From positions 69,617,267 to 69,681,266 of the forward strand of contig OY720346.1 of NCBI GenBank assembly GCA_963082975.1: 64,000 bases of DNA, read 5' to 3'. The DNA comes from Labia minor (lineage: Eukaryota; Arthropoda; Insecta; Dermaptera; Spongiphoridae). Made by a program: the position numbers and the translations under genes. Below, piece after piece: positions 12,111-23,943 of this stretch. Under the pieces are notes generated by a model, which was given only the letters and a program-made list of their open reading frames with translations, was not told the origin of the DNA and did not search any database. Within the stretch, counting starts at the first letter, position 1. Each line of letters begins with the position of its first letter.

Positions 12111-13655
12111 TCCCCTGTAATATTAGGAATTCACAATCAGTCAAAAATAAAAAACATACTGCTGAAAATCAAAAAGTTTTTCTCGACTTATTATATTGCA
12201 CCAAGAGGAATATTCTTCATAAGGTTTTTAATTTCAAGATGAACAAATTTGATTTAAGCCAAGAAGTTGAATTCAATGATAATTTATTGCATTTTTGAGT
12301 GAAAAGTTTGCCATCCGTTTAATTTCAAGAAATTTCAAGAAATTCCAAGAAAAACTGGGATATGATTGGTTTTCTATATCTCGGAAACTAACCCTTTTTA
12401 GTGTGGGAAAGTAGCCGCCTACGCAACCTGATGAAGTTTGTTTACTTTAGTTATAAGCGAACAGTCGTGTAAGGAGAATTTGTTTTGTCCGCAATCTTGA
12501 AGATCAACACATGCGAAATTTCATCATATCTATTTCAAAAGCTCGTATTTTTTAAGAATAGAGAATTTTATGTTTTTGCACATTCTTTAAAATTAATATT
12601 AAAACTTATTTAATTAATCACATATTCCTCATTGTTTACTATATGCAAGCCTTTATCAAAAATTGTGTCGAAGGAGTGATATGACGCATTGTAGTGCGAG
12701 GAGTATGCCGCGCGTTTTACCTAGGTTTAATTGTGAAAAATTGAACACCTCAAACAATTTAGTAATATCAGGGAAATATTCATAGTCCCAGACTTATGTA
12801 AATATATTATTTAAGTTATGTACTCTTTTAATTCTTAAAACTTACCTTATAAAATATTTAAACATTTCAACTTTGTGTGATTATTTTTGTTTCAAATGCA
12901 ATATCCCATAAACCATATCCCCCTCACCTGCTGCGAAATATCACCTCCCCTGTTAGGGATATTTCCAATACATTTTTATTCCTATAAATTTTAATAGTTC
13001 TTATTTTAAGAATATAAAGCTGTAATTTATGCTATAAATACCTAATAATCCTAGGTACCTTTAACATCATAATAGGTATTAGCGTTTGAGATTTGACAAA
13101 ACCCGAATGGTGCGTCATATCCCTCGGTTTTGCCTAATATTTTAACTATAAAATCCATTAAATTTATAAAATAAAATTATTTAAGAAAAATTTTCATGAA
13201 AATGTTTCGAATTTTTGCATAATATCAATTATTTTCAAGGATAGCTTGTTTATATATATTGTTCAAAAATGATATCTAATATGAATTTATGTGATTATAC
13301 GGCAAAAGAATTGTTTCTCACATTACTTTAATTAAGATCGTTTTAATTTTTTTCTTAATAATCATTACTTTATATTTTAATTACAAATTTCTAAGTAAAT
13401 GGTAATGAAATAACACTTCAGATTAAATCTTATATAATATTTTTACTTCATAATTATTATTATTTTAAGTTTCCATATATAATACATTGTACTATTATAT
13501 ATTGAATTGATTAGAAAAAAAAATATTCTATTAAAATACTCTATCAATAAGATATATTATAATTTAAAATTCAATTCTAAATGTTTATTTTATAAATTTA
13601 ATTAAAAAAGGAGAGAGTCTACATTTCTATAACCATATCCCTTGATCGTATCTAA
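12111..13655. other. Intergenic DNA, no gene seen
   Basis: Mostly AT-rich. Short stretches of higher complexity at about 12350-12510, 12660-12730 and 12900-12960 (several CCATATCCC/ATATCCCT phrases) show no long ORF on either strand and match nothing I recognise. Confidence 0.4.
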
Positions 13656-13657
13656 TA

Positions 13658-14142
13658 CGAGGTCAATAGGTCCGTGACTTTTTGAATAAAAAATTATTTT
13701 ACAATATTTTTCAACGTAGGCTCCTATGAGCACTTTACACTCCGTCCAACGTTTCTATAATTTTTTTATCCCTTTCAAAAAATAAGATTTGTCGAGGACC
13801 TCTTTGATGCCGATTCACCCCAAGTAACCCACTCTTTTGACTGCTGTTTGTTTTTTGGTCTGTTGTGGTGGATCCACGTTGCATCCCAGGTTACGAAACG
13901 GCATTAAGTGATGTTTTTTTCCAGCAATAATGCTTAATGAGCACAAGAATTTCATTTTTTTTCATTTTCTTCTCCAATCACGAGGTAATCTGCTATTAAT
14001 GGATGTCAAACGAAAACCAAAAGACCCAACTAACAATTTCGACAGGAGTTAGCGGATAGTTGCCTGCTGACAGATGCAGTGTTCCCTTTACATTTAAGAG
14101 ACAGGAAATTCAAAAAGTCACGGACTTATTGACCTCCTCTCA
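13658..14142 (-). mobile_element. Mariner deletion derivative with intact TIRs
   Basis: Ends share GAGGTCAATA.GTCCGTGACTTTTTGAAT in inverted orientation (left at about 13660, right at about 14107-14136), flanked by TA. The minus-strand interior keeps a transposase piece around a TWIHH motif (consensus GDETWIHH; here WDATWIHH), then WVTWGES.ASKRSSTNLIFE. It jumps to a C-terminal-like piece ERDKKIIETLDGV, so the middle and N-terminus are deleted. About 485 bp against ~1.3 kb for a complete mariner; non-autonomous. Confidence 0.8.
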
Positions 14143-14144
14143 TA

Positions 14145-14436
14145 TATTGAATTTATTCTTTTAGGTCTAAATTTTAGGTTTAAATTTAACGCACATAGAA
14201 ATCTATTTTTAGTCATTTTTGAATAAATACAATAAATTTAATTTTTTAATTTTTTATAAAATAAAAACAATTAATATTTTCAATAAAAATATATCTAAAA
14301 TGCTTTTACGAAATTAATAAGAAATCTGAAATAATAATAATAGGATGAATAATCCCATTTAAGTTATTTGATTTGATCCTACTCTTAAAAAAAATATCGA
14401 CAATTTTTTGTATCTTTGTGTATCTTCATCAAATAA
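14145..14436. other. AT-rich DNA, no gene seen
   Basis: Short AT-rich gap between a mariner derivative and an H1 copy; nothing recognisable. Confidence 0.35.
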
Positions 14437-15037
14437 GCTGGAGTGTCTCCACTCGACTATCTCGCAATTTGAATTGGATTAAATAACATAATATATTATA
14501 TTTAAATTAAATTTAATTAATTATAAATTATAAATTAAAATTAATAAATAATATTTGTTAAACCTGCGCATGTTTGGCCCTTTGTTGATGGAACCACGTC
14601 ACGTGTTGGCGTGTGATTTGCAGTGTTAAAAAATTAATTATGGTACTTTCAGCGATTCAATCAAGCTGAAATTCTATATATAGCAGTTTTATACAATTTT
14701 TAATTATGAGAAAAATTAACAAACATATATCTTTATTTTTTCGGTCACTTTAGAGGAAAAAAAATCAAAACGTTGTAAGTAATGACCCTCTTCCGGTTGA
14801 GTTACATTTCTGAAAAGTTGATAGAAAACTACGAATTTTGAATAATGCCATTGTACCAAGTTTCATTATTCTAGCTCAAATCGTTTTTGCGTAATCTTGT
14901 CTACATACACACACATATATATACACACACACAGTGAGAGGGAGAGAGAGAGACATTTTTCTCAAGCTTAGTGAAAACGATTCAGGATCCTTCAAAACGT
15001 AAAAAAACATCAAAATCTCAACATGGAAAATTTAAAA
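14437..15037 (-). mobile_element. H1 Helentron-like repeat, near full length
   Basis: Intact hairpin end at the left, all internal blocks present, and a compound microsatellite ACAC/TATA/ACAC followed by GAGAGG repeats (about 14905-14955). The 5' end is truncated after AAAATCTCAACATGGAAAATTT, so the terminal hairpin on this side is missing. Confidence 0.8.
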
Positions 15038-15339
15038 AATACAAAGAATGTTATATTTATATTTGATCTTACATCAGGATACAAGTTACCAACCCTTTTT
15101 TGATATTTTTAGTTAATGGAAAAATACATCTTGTTCTGCGCAATATATTATTATCTATATTTTTTTTTCTTTTTTACAAAAATTCAAGGTTAGCTGAGAA
15201 ATTATTTGGGTGTGTGAGGATTCGAGACCCAAACAACTTCGTTCATTATAAGAATAGCTAAGAAAAAACTGATGATTCTTTCCAATGCAATGTGTTTATT
15301 GTATTTTTTTTTTTTTTTGTTATGGATGTTTAGTACAAG

Positions 15340-15560
15340 TAGTCCTTGAATTAGAACCACCACCCATTGAATCCTCCTTCCATGATCTCATGATAATGAC
15401 GTTCCCAGGTATGACGCCATTTTATGAAACGTCATGGCCATTTGACGTCACATTCGTGATTCCTCGAATTCGCCCTCTCACTATTAATCAGCGACAGGAG
15501 AGTTGTGGACCTCGCCTCCACTATTTCTTATCCCACGTTTTGTTTATACATTTATATTAT
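15340..15560. promoter_or_regulatory. Higher-GC island with a full CRE palindrome
   Basis: A non-repetitive, less AT-rich block with TGACGTCA at 15443-15450 (the full ATF/CREB palindrome). Related half sites lie nearby: TGACGTTCC about 15397, TGACGCC about 15413, ACGTCAT about 15429. A 99-codon plus-strand ORF covers it but its protein resembles nothing. Clustered CRE-like sites suggest a regulatory element or first exon; this is inference. Confidence 0.35.
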
Positions 15561-15699
15561 TTCACACATCGTATACTTATATAATACGCGTATCACATTC
15601 AATTAATGAAACTGGAGAATCAAAAAGCATTCGATTTGACACAAACAATATTTCTATTCAATTCATCAGAAGAGGTCAAAAGGCGTTACCTTGAAAAAT

Positions 15700-16154
15700 T
15701 AAATTTCTATTTAACTATTTCTTGTAACCACCTATGAAATAAAATTATTATTTCTAATTAGTAAGAAAAAAGAAAAATCTTAATATTAAATTTAATATAT
15801 TTAAGAAATTGTTTAATCCAGAAATATAATCAAGATGGATTTGTGGATATATAAGAAATATCCAAGTAACAAAAGTTCAACCTCAACATTCTTGAAAATA
15901 ATAAAAGGAAATAATACTCTTTTTATGAATACGTTTGCTGAAATTGTTTTAAAATATATTGTTATATATTGACGTAAATAAATAAAAAAAGTTTTATTAC
16001 TATTTTGATGAAGTAATTTTTTTGGAATTCTGGGTCTTGGTCTGAGTGGCTAAGAAAATTTTTCAGTTGATTGGACGGGTCCAGGCTCCGTAATATCGCA
16101 TTGAACTGAAATCCGGCTCGTCCAAGCACCACTGGACAAATTGAATTTAAAATA
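15700..16154. other. AT-rich DNA, no gene seen
   Basis: No supported feature. The 74-codon minus ORF (15962-16186) runs into the H1 repeat end and is not convincing. Confidence 0.4.
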
Positions 16155-16742
16155 AGCTGGAGTGTCTCCACTCGACTATCTCGCAATTTGAATTGGATTA
16201 AATAACATTATTTTTAAATTAAATTTCATTAAATATAAATTATAAATTAAAATTAATAAATAATATTTATTAAACCAGCGCGTCTTTAGTTCTTTGTTGA
16301 TGGCACCACGACACGCGTGATTTGCAGTGTTAAAAAATTAACTCCGGTACAATCAAGCTGAAATTCTATATATAGTAGTTTTATACAATTTTTAATTATG
16401 TGAAAAATTATCAAACATATATCTTTATTTTTACGGTCTCGTTAGAGGAAAAAAATAAAAACGTGGTAGGTAATGACCCTCTTCCGGTTGAGATACATTT
16501 CTCAAAAGTAGATTGAAAATTACGAATTTTGAATAATGCCCATGTACCAAATTTCATGATTCTAGCTCAAACCGTTTTTGCGTAATCTTTTCTACATACA
16601 CACATACACATACACACTTACACACACAGACATTTTTCTCAATTTTAGTGAAAATGACTCAGGGACCTTCAAAACGTATAAAAACATCAAAATCTCGACA
16701 TCGAAAATTTTCGTGATCGCAATACTGGCGAGATATTAAAAA
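16155..16742 (-). mobile_element. H1 Helentron-like repeat, near full length
   Basis: Hairpin end at the left, ACAC/ACAT/TTAC microsatellite at about 16592-16628, and the 5' end at the right reading ..GCAATACTGGCGAGATATTAAA. A small deletion removes part of the TACTTTCAGCGATTC block (about 16350). Confidence 0.8.
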
Positions 16743-17224
16743 TTTGTAACTTTAGCTAGAATTGTAAAAATACAAAAGAAATGAAATAATGTTTTAATTC
16801 AAATTTCATTCTATTAATAAATACTAAAAATTTAGGTGTTTTATATTTATGAAACTATAAAAGTATTTAATTGATTTTACTTTAAATAAAAAGTTAAACA
16901 TTTTTGTAAAGAGAATTCTGAAATGTTTTGTAGATTTGAGATTGATAATTTAATTTATAACATATAAGAACTATCATATTTCGAATAATTGAAGATTAAA
17001 AGTGCGTAAAAGAAATTAAAATGAACATAAAAAAAAATATCTAAATATATTTATTTGTTTAATAAAAAAAATCATCATCATATGAAATAGTCAAGATAAT
17101 TGTGAAGTTTGATCCCACTCTATCTTATCAATTTGAAAATTTGTTTTGATATTCTTTGATATATATATATATATTATTTTATTCTTTGGAGATAATACGT
17201 GGCTTCCATTTATTGGTGCTGTTG

Positions 17225-17460
17225 ATTGCTGAATAATGAAATCTCTTGGGAGGTGAAATGTTTTCGATCCTCTTTCTCTCTCTCTCTCCGTGGACGTCAT
17301 CAATCGGTGTCCTTAGAAGGCTATGACGTCAATCCCCCGAACAACACCCGCACACCTCTCAACATGAGAATTCTTAGGAAAAGCCCACAGATTCCCATTT
17401 CCAGTTACATTCCAACAGGTAGAGCGGCATTTTTTCCCTAACACACTTCGATTTCTCTCT
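17225..17460. promoter_or_regulatory. Higher-GC island with TC repeat and CRE-like sites
   Basis: A (TC)n tract at about 17271-17288 is followed by GGACGTCATC and, ~30 bp on, ATGACGTCAATC (TGACGTCA). A second pyrimidine-rich stretch lies at 17450-17475. The 71-codon ORF across it has no recognisable homology. This is the second island of this kind in 2 kb; a promoter or noncoding exon is possible but unproven. Confidence 0.35.
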
Positions 17461-17732
17461 CTTTCTCCCTCTTTCAAGTTGGAAATCTTTTAGAGATATT
17501 GGAACATTATTTAAAATATACCGATTCATTACACTATTGAATTAATTGCTAATTTAAAAATATATTAAAACCAAAAGATCTGTTCTAGAAGATATAAACT
17601 ATAAATTATATAAATAGTATAAAAATATATTTTTTTTTAAAAAAGAAATAAAATGAAAACACATTACTTAAATTTGAATGTAAAAATAAAATAATTGAAA
17701 ATATATATTAATTACTTTTACTTATGAAAAGA

Positions 17733-18544
17733 TTATTAACTAATAAATAATTTTCAAAAATTATATTTATTCAAAATAGTATAACTTATTTTTTAACTTT
17801 CAATGAAATTTAGAAAGTAAGGTTTATCACAGCATTTTTACTATCTTGTCAGATTTGCGATCACGAAAATTTTTGATGTTGAGATTTTGATGTTTTTATA
17901 CGTTTTGAAGGATCCTGAATCATTTTCACTAAGGTTGAGAAAAATGTCTGTTTGTGTAGGTATGTAGACAAGATTACTCAAAAATGGTTTGAGCTAAAAT
18001 CATGAAATTTGGTACATGGGCATTATTCAAAATTCGTAGCTTACTATCAACTTTTTAGAAATGTAGCTCAACCGGGAGAGGGTCATTACCTACCAAGTTT
18101 TGATTTTTTTTCCTCTAAAGTGACCGTAAAATTAAAGATATATGTTTGATAGTTTTTCAAAATTGTACAAAACTGCTATATATAGAATTTCAGCTTGATT
18201 GAATCACTGAAAGTATCGTAATTAATTTTTTAACACGACTTCAAATCACGCGCCAGCACGTGACGTGGTGCCATCAACAAAGAGCCAAACATGCGCTGGT
18301 TTAATAAATATCTATTAATTTTAATTCATAATTTATAATTAATTAAATTTAATTTAAATATAATATATTATGTTATTTAATCCAATTCAAATTGCGAGAT
18401 AGTCGAGTGGAGACACTCCAGCTAATTTAAATTTAATTAAATTTAATATTTTTTTTTATATTAATTATTTTTACTTTTGAATATTAACTAATAAATAATT
18501 TTCAAAAATTATATTTATTCAAAATAGTATAACTTATTTTTTAA
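17733..18544. repeat. Direct repeat flanking an H1 copy
   Basis: About 60 bp (TAACTAATAAATAATTTTC... to ...ATAACTTATTTTTTAA) occurs identically at about 17735-17796 and 18485-18544, with weaker similarity for ~30 bp upstream of each. The H1 copy 17839-18424 lies between. This is much longer than any transposition target duplication, so it looks like a local segmental duplication. Confidence 0.8.
17839..18425 (+). mobile_element. H1 Helentron-like repeat, full length
   Basis: The 5' end is slightly mutated (ACTATCTTGTCAG), and the microsatellite is contracted to almost nothing (TGTTTGTGTAGGTATG, about 17948-17963). The middle blocks are intact, as is the 3' end GCGAGATAGTCGAG followed by the hairpin TGGAG-ACA-CTCCA and GCTAA. 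Confidence 0.8.
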
Positions 18545-18549
18545 ATTTA

Positions 18550-19280
18550 ATTAAATTTAATTAAAATATGTTTTTTTTATAAAAAAACAATAAAAAGAAA
18601 ACTTGAAATATTTTCATATATAATTCATATTTGTTACTTTGATCTGAAATCTTATATAATAAGATAAATATATATTTCTAGTTCGGTTGTACTAAATACT
18701 TATAAATACTTATAAATGGAATGAGTCAATTTTCTTAGAAATCGTGTAACGTTATTCATTCATACCACCAGGACACGGGGACCATCAATGAACACTTTCA
18801 CCACTTGAGTAATTTTGTAAAATTTGTAGTGGCTGAATATAATATATTTTAATATCAAAATAAATACTTATATTCTACAAAATTCTCAGATGTGATTTTA
18901 AAAATATGGGATTTATAAATATTAATTATTATCAATCATTATATCACAAATTTATTAGAATTGTGACTGTGTTTTATAGTGGACTTATGGGTCGTTCATT
19001 CCACATTGATTATGAAATAGAAAAGTTTATCGAACAAAATAGAGACAATTATTAAATCATTAATTAACACCTTTTTATGCTTTTAAGGTATTTTATATAA
19101 ATGACTTCTTTTCCAGTAATGATTGCCAAAAAATAAAAAATACTCATATATTTAAATTCATTTTAAATTTAAAATAAAAATGTAGGTAATTATTGTTTAT
19201 TGAAACTAACATCTGTTCTTTGATTCAAAAGAAAATTAATTAATTTTGAATTCTATATAAAATATATAATACAATCCAAG
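18550..19280. other. Intergenic DNA, no gene seen
   Basis: AT-rich. A slightly richer segment at 18740-18810 has no ORF or repeat I can identify. Confidence 0.4.
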
Positions 19281-19284
19281 ATGG

Positions 19285-19803
19285 CCGGGAGGATGCTTCG
19301 CTCTGGACGCTTTTGCTCACTTTGTTCACATATGGTCGTACTGTCAATAAAGAGTATTATCTTGAAGTTATGCGCCGTTTGCGAGAAGCAATACGAAGAA
19401 AACGTCCAGAATTGTGGAAAAACAATTCATGGCTTTTGCATCACGATAATGCCCCTGCTCTCTCATCTTTGCTTGTGAGAGATTTTTTGGCTAAAAACAA
19501 CACCACAATCATGCCTCAGCCACCATATTCACCGGATTTTGCCCCATGTGACTTTTCCTTGATCCCAAAACTAAAGAGACTTATGAAAGGACGGAGATTT
19601 GTAACGATTGAGGAGATAAAGACTGCATCGCTGGAAGAGCTCAAGGCTATACCGAAAAGTGCTTTGAGGATTGGAAAAACCGTTGGCATAAGTGTATTGT
19701 ATCTGATGGGGATTACTTTGAAGGAGACAACATAAATATTGATAAATAAATAAATATTTTTTCTTAAAAATACAAAGTCACCTTACTTTTCGAACACACC
19801 TCG
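19285..19803 (+). mobile_element. Mariner transposon, 5'-truncated
   Basis: C-terminal half of a mariner DD34D transposase, ORF 19313-19735. It starts near VNKEYYLEVMRRLREAIRR, then has LLHHDNAPA (second catalytic Asp) and PYSPDFAPCDF (third), then MKGRRFVTIEEIKTASLEEL. The end is disturbed after SALRI, where the usual FEKCFEDWKKRW is lost to a small deletion/frameshift. The 3' terminal repeat (..TTACTTTTCGAACACACCTCG) abuts TA at 19804-19805. The N-terminal DNA-binding half and first catalytic Asp are absent. Related to, but distinct from, the copy at 22708. Confidence 0.85.
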
Positions 19804-19805
19804 TA

Positions 19806-20997
19806 TACATATAAGATAAAATATATGTAACTTATGGCGCCTTGGCAATAGAATAAACTGACGCCCCTATTTTTTAAAAATTTATTACATTCATAACCGA
19901 AATGCCGCCAAATTTGCCGTCCCGTATAAATGTCCAATTTTCCACACTCAAAAGCGGACCCTCATCTATTAGTATTTTTATCATTAAAAAAAAACTGAAA
20001 ACTTTAAAAATCTATATTGTTTTTTTTTTAAATTGATTCTTTAGATATTTTAATTAATTTTTAAAAAATATTTATGATTCTGATATTATTTTCAAAATAA
20101 TAATAAATTACATTTATTGCAATTCAAAACAGTTTATAAAACGACGTCCCTGAAAATTCATTTTATCGGATGTTTTACTTATATAACTTATTAAAGAAAT
20201 TTAGATTAATGTTATTTCTGGGCATTTCCGTTAATAGACAAATTAGGTTTATTGTATGATTCATAAAATGTAAAGTAAAAATTTACCTAACATCCAAGTG
20301 ATTATGCATATACCTTAGACATCAAATTCGTTTGCTGTTATTAGATTAAAGCCTGTTGATGATTCATCAAGACCAACTAATTATACACTCCTATCTTGTC
20401 TTCGCTGTTGTTTTCAGTTGAATAAATAAACAATTTGTGTACTTTTTGTGTAGATTTTACAAAATAAAAAAAATTATATATAAATCTAGAAAATAATATT
20501 CAGAAAAAATATATATCTTTATTTCATTTATTTCATTTAGACAAAGATTGATATATTTATATACGATTTTTTTTTTATTATAAAGAGTTTGAGTTGCTAG
20601 AAAATTTATTCTTATCAAAAATTAGATAATAAAGTTGAGATTTATAGATAGAATGGAGCAGAAATATAATTCTACAGAATATAAATACTACGTATTTAAT
20701 TATATTTTTGTCCTTATTCCATATTTCAAATTATCAAACTTATATTTATTCACATAATAACGTAATATTAATATTTACTTATATTAATGGGTGTGCTTAA
20801 AGGACACGAGTTGATTGTATATTTTTTTTCCAAATATATTTTAAGTTATAATTTTTTTGTTTTATTAATAAATTTATATTAAATAAAAAATATAATCATT
20901 TTTTAATATATTTTAATTATCATTTATCTTAATTTTTTTTTACATAGCCAAATTTATTTAAATTAATTTAAGAAATTATGTTTGTTTGAAAAAAAAT
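19806..20997. other. AT-rich DNA, no gene seen
   Basis: About 1.2 kb with no ORF of note, no recognised repeat and no RNA gene. Confidence 0.4.
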
Positions 20998-21592
20998 CTG
21001 GAGTGTCTCCACTCGACTATCTCGCAAATTTGAATTGGATTAAATAACATATATTAATTTAAATTAATTAAATTATAAATTAAAATTAATATATAATATT
21101 TATTAAACCAGCGCATGTTTGGCTTTTTATTGATGGCACCATGGCACGTGTTGGCGCGAGAGGTTTGCAGTGTTAAAAAATTAATTATGGTACTTTCAGC
21201 GATTCAATCAAGCTGAAATTCTATATATAGCAGTTTTATACAATTTTTAATCATGAGAAAAATTATCAAACTATATCTTTAATTTTTCGGTCACTTTAGA
21301 GGAAAAAAAATCAAAACGTTGTAGGTAATGACCCTCTTCCGGTTGAGCTGCATTTCTCAAAAGTGGATAGAAAACTACGAATTTTGAATAATGCACATGT
21401 ATCAAATTTCATCATTCTAGCTCAAACCGTTTTTGCATAATCTTGGTTACATACATACACACATACACACACACACAGACATTTTTCTCAACCTTAGTGA
21501 AAATGATTCAGGAACCTTCAAAACGTATAAAAACATCAAAATCTCAACATCGTTAATTTTCGTGATCGTAATATCTGGCGAGATAGTAAAAA
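20998..21592 (-). mobile_element. H1 Helentron-like repeat, full length
   Basis: Hairpin end at the left, ACAT/ACAC microsatellite at about 21450-21478, and a clean right end ..ATCTGGCGAGATAGTAAAAAT. One of the most complete copies. Confidence 0.8.
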
Positions 21593-21839
21593 TGTGTAAA
21601 TTATAGGTATGTTAAAAATAGAAGTTGTTTTTTTATTGAATTTCAAAATTAAATATATTCTATATAAATTTTTAAAATTTGTTAATAATTTTGTTAGAAT
21701 GTTTAAATAATTGCAATCTTTATTTTTTGTATTTAAGCTTTTTAAGCGTATTTATAATAGAGAGCGAATATATAAGTTTTGAAGGGTTTGTCTTATTCTT
21801 GGTTGAAGAAGTCTGGAATTTTACTATGTTTACTATGTT

Positions 21840-22290
21840 TGGGATGATCTCAGATGCGGGAGTAGGTTAGGAACGTAGCATTGCTAGCTTTTCCAGTTGT
21901 GAAACCGCGACATTGGCGGCTCTGGGACAGGCAGGCGGTATATACTTAATGTTCTGTTTGTTTGTGGCTATTGCGTCAAAGTTAGGCGCGGAAATGCCGC
22001 CGGAGGCCATCCAGAAAGAGAGAGAGGAGAGAGAACGGCAAGGAGAAACCATTGCCGTGGTTGAGCTCAAAGAGCTCGATTTTGCCAGCCAAAAGGCGTG
22101 ATCACGGACACGCAGGCAGCCAGACACATGTTGAATGCTGATCTCCGGAAATCAGACTGACGGGGCCATCTATCTAAGTTTTAGTCAACCGCATTCACGA
22201 GTTGGAGGAACGCATCCAAATATACTCAACGAATCAGATTAAAACCCCGTGGAGGGAGAAGGTGAAGAATAATAATGAACACATACAGAT
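21840..22290. other. GC-richer island, possible exon or promoter
   Basis: About 450 bp clearly richer in G+C than anything around it, non-repetitive, with a purine tract GAGAGAGAGGAGAGAGAAC (about 22017-22036). A 62-codon plus-strand frame (21913-22101) starts on TTG, not ATG, and reads a hydrophobic stretch (IYLMFCLFVAIASKL) followed by a charged KEREERERQGE segment. No splice-supported model could be built and I do not recognise it. A promoter/5'UTR exon or a small membrane protein are both possible. Confidence 0.3.
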
Positions 22291-22374
22291 GTGCTTTAGA
22301 TATAGATACTGAATTCTCCTTTATTATAAATTATAATATTATAATACATAAAAAAAATTGAAAATTTTATATTG

Positions 22375-22497
22375 TTTGTTCTAAAGAAAAGGTGAATTTT
22401 TAATTATTTCGGAAAGGATTTATTTATTCATCAATATCCATTTTATTCCTTTCAAAGTATAATGCATTTCAGATAATGATGCACTTATTCCAATATA
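22375..22497 (-). mobile_element. Mariner 3'-end fragment
   Basis: Resembles the terminal ~115 bp of the mariner that begins at 22708: both share TTCTAAAGAAAA/TTCAAAAGAAAA, AATTATTTCGGAAAGGATTTATTTATTCATCAATATCC, and ATGCACTTATTCC, with differences. It stops where a hAT MITE begins. Two mariner ends therefore lie in tandem with the MITE between them. Confidence 0.7.
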
Positions 22498-22505
22498 GTC
22501 TAACT

Positions 22506-22679
22506 CAGTGACTCAACCTTTTTTTTTACCGCGGCACACTTTTAACGGTTTAAAAATTTGGCGGCTGACAAAGAGAAAGATAAATGTAAAAGTTTACCAT
22601 ATTTTAGAACCATATTGGAAGAATTTAGAACAAAAGTCGGAAATGTTTAAGAACCTCAGACAGTGGTTGAGAATCACTG
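22506..22679. mobile_element. hAT-type MITE, 174 bp, perfect 8-bp TSD
   Basis: The left end CAGTGACTCAACC and right end GGTTGAGAATCACTG are inverted with small differences. Flanks repeat GTCTAACT (22498-22505 and 22680-22687). The interior has GCGGCACAC and the ACCATATTGGAAGAATT core shared with other MITEs here. No ORF. Confidence 0.9.
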
Positions 22680-22707
22680 GTCTAACTGTAATGCTCACTT
22701 GTATATA

Positions 22708-23500
22708 CGAGGTTTATTCAAAAGAAAATTGAATTTTGAATTATTTCGAAAAGTATTTATTTATTCATCCATATCCATTTTGTCCCCTTCATAGTAATTC
22801 CCCTCAGGAATCATGCACTTATCCCAGCGCTTCTTCCAATCGTCGAAGCACTTCTGAAATGCGCTTTTTGGTATGGCCTTCAGCTCGTTCTTCGATTCCG
22901 ACTTTATCTCATCATTTGTGGTAAAACGCTTTCCTTTCATTGGTCTCTTCAGTTTTGGGAATAGAAAAACGTCACAGGGAGCCAAATCTGGTAAATACGG
23001 TGGTTGTGACATGATTACGGTGTAGTTTTTGGCCAAAAAATCACGAACAAGTAATTATGTGTGAGCTGGTGCATTATCGTGATGCAGAATCCATGATTTT
23101 TTTTACAAAATTCCGATCGTTTGAGCCGTATTGCTTCACGCAAACGTTGCATAAATTCCTTGTAGAATTCCTTATAAACAGTACGATCTGTTGGCAAGAA
23201 CTCATGATGTACCACAGATTTGTAGTCGAAGAAAACAGTGAGAAAACCTTCACATTTGATCGAACTTGGCGTGCTTTTTTAAAGGGCTTGTACCACTTAT
23301 AAACATTTTTTTGAGGAAAAGTAGATTCGCCGAATGCTACAGTCAACATTTTAAATGCGTTGGAACACTTTATTCCATTTTTAACGCAAAATTTAATACA
23401 GATTCTTTAAAAAATCGAAGAACACACAAAAACGTGACAAACTTTTTCAGTTGTCAAAAACAAACTACTAATCCAAAATGGCTGATAATATCAACATATA
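22708..23500 (-). mobile_element. Mariner transposon, frameshifted and internally deleted
   Basis: Read on the minus strand: an N-terminal piece GESTFPQKNVYKWYKPFKK (DNA-binding domain, start near 23349), then a jump straight to SNVKVF..FDYKSVVHHEFLP. This removes the region that normally carries the first catalytic Asp (GDE motif). The reading frame shifts repeatedly: VYKEFMQRLREAIR-type helix, KIMDSAS/ILHHDNAPA region, then the 91-codon ORF 22761-23036 with PYLPDLAPCDV (third Asp) and MKGKRFTTNDEIKSESKNEL. The TIR end CGAGGTTTATTCAAAAG abuts TA at 22706-22707; the opposite TIR is not seen and the element fades into a (TA)n run at 23497. Inactive. Confidence 0.85.
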
Positions 23501-23943
23501 TATATATATATATATATAATCTTATTCAGATAATAGAGAATTAATTCATCCTTTTGAATTCCTTTGTGACCAGGTCGAATTATTTCCACCCTTGGAATAT
23601 TTTAACATGAACCTATTCATTTGGAATATTAATCAAATTATTAACATGTTAGGTGAGGCAGAGTTAGATTGTATCTAAAGATGAAATCGCGCATAATCAC
23701 AATGTTTGTGTTCGAAAGGCCAAAATTTAACTACTCATTGCATTCAATCTTAATTATCTCTCTCTTCACTTTGAATAATATATAATTTATTATTTAAATT
23801 TTTTTGAAAGCAATCTCAATTAAAGAAATACAATTTATATTTTTATATTTTTTCCACCTATTTTTAAATTTCTTACAAGCAAAATGAATATTTTAAAATT
23901 TAATTATCTTCAACTAATCATTGTAATTTTATATTTTTATGTA

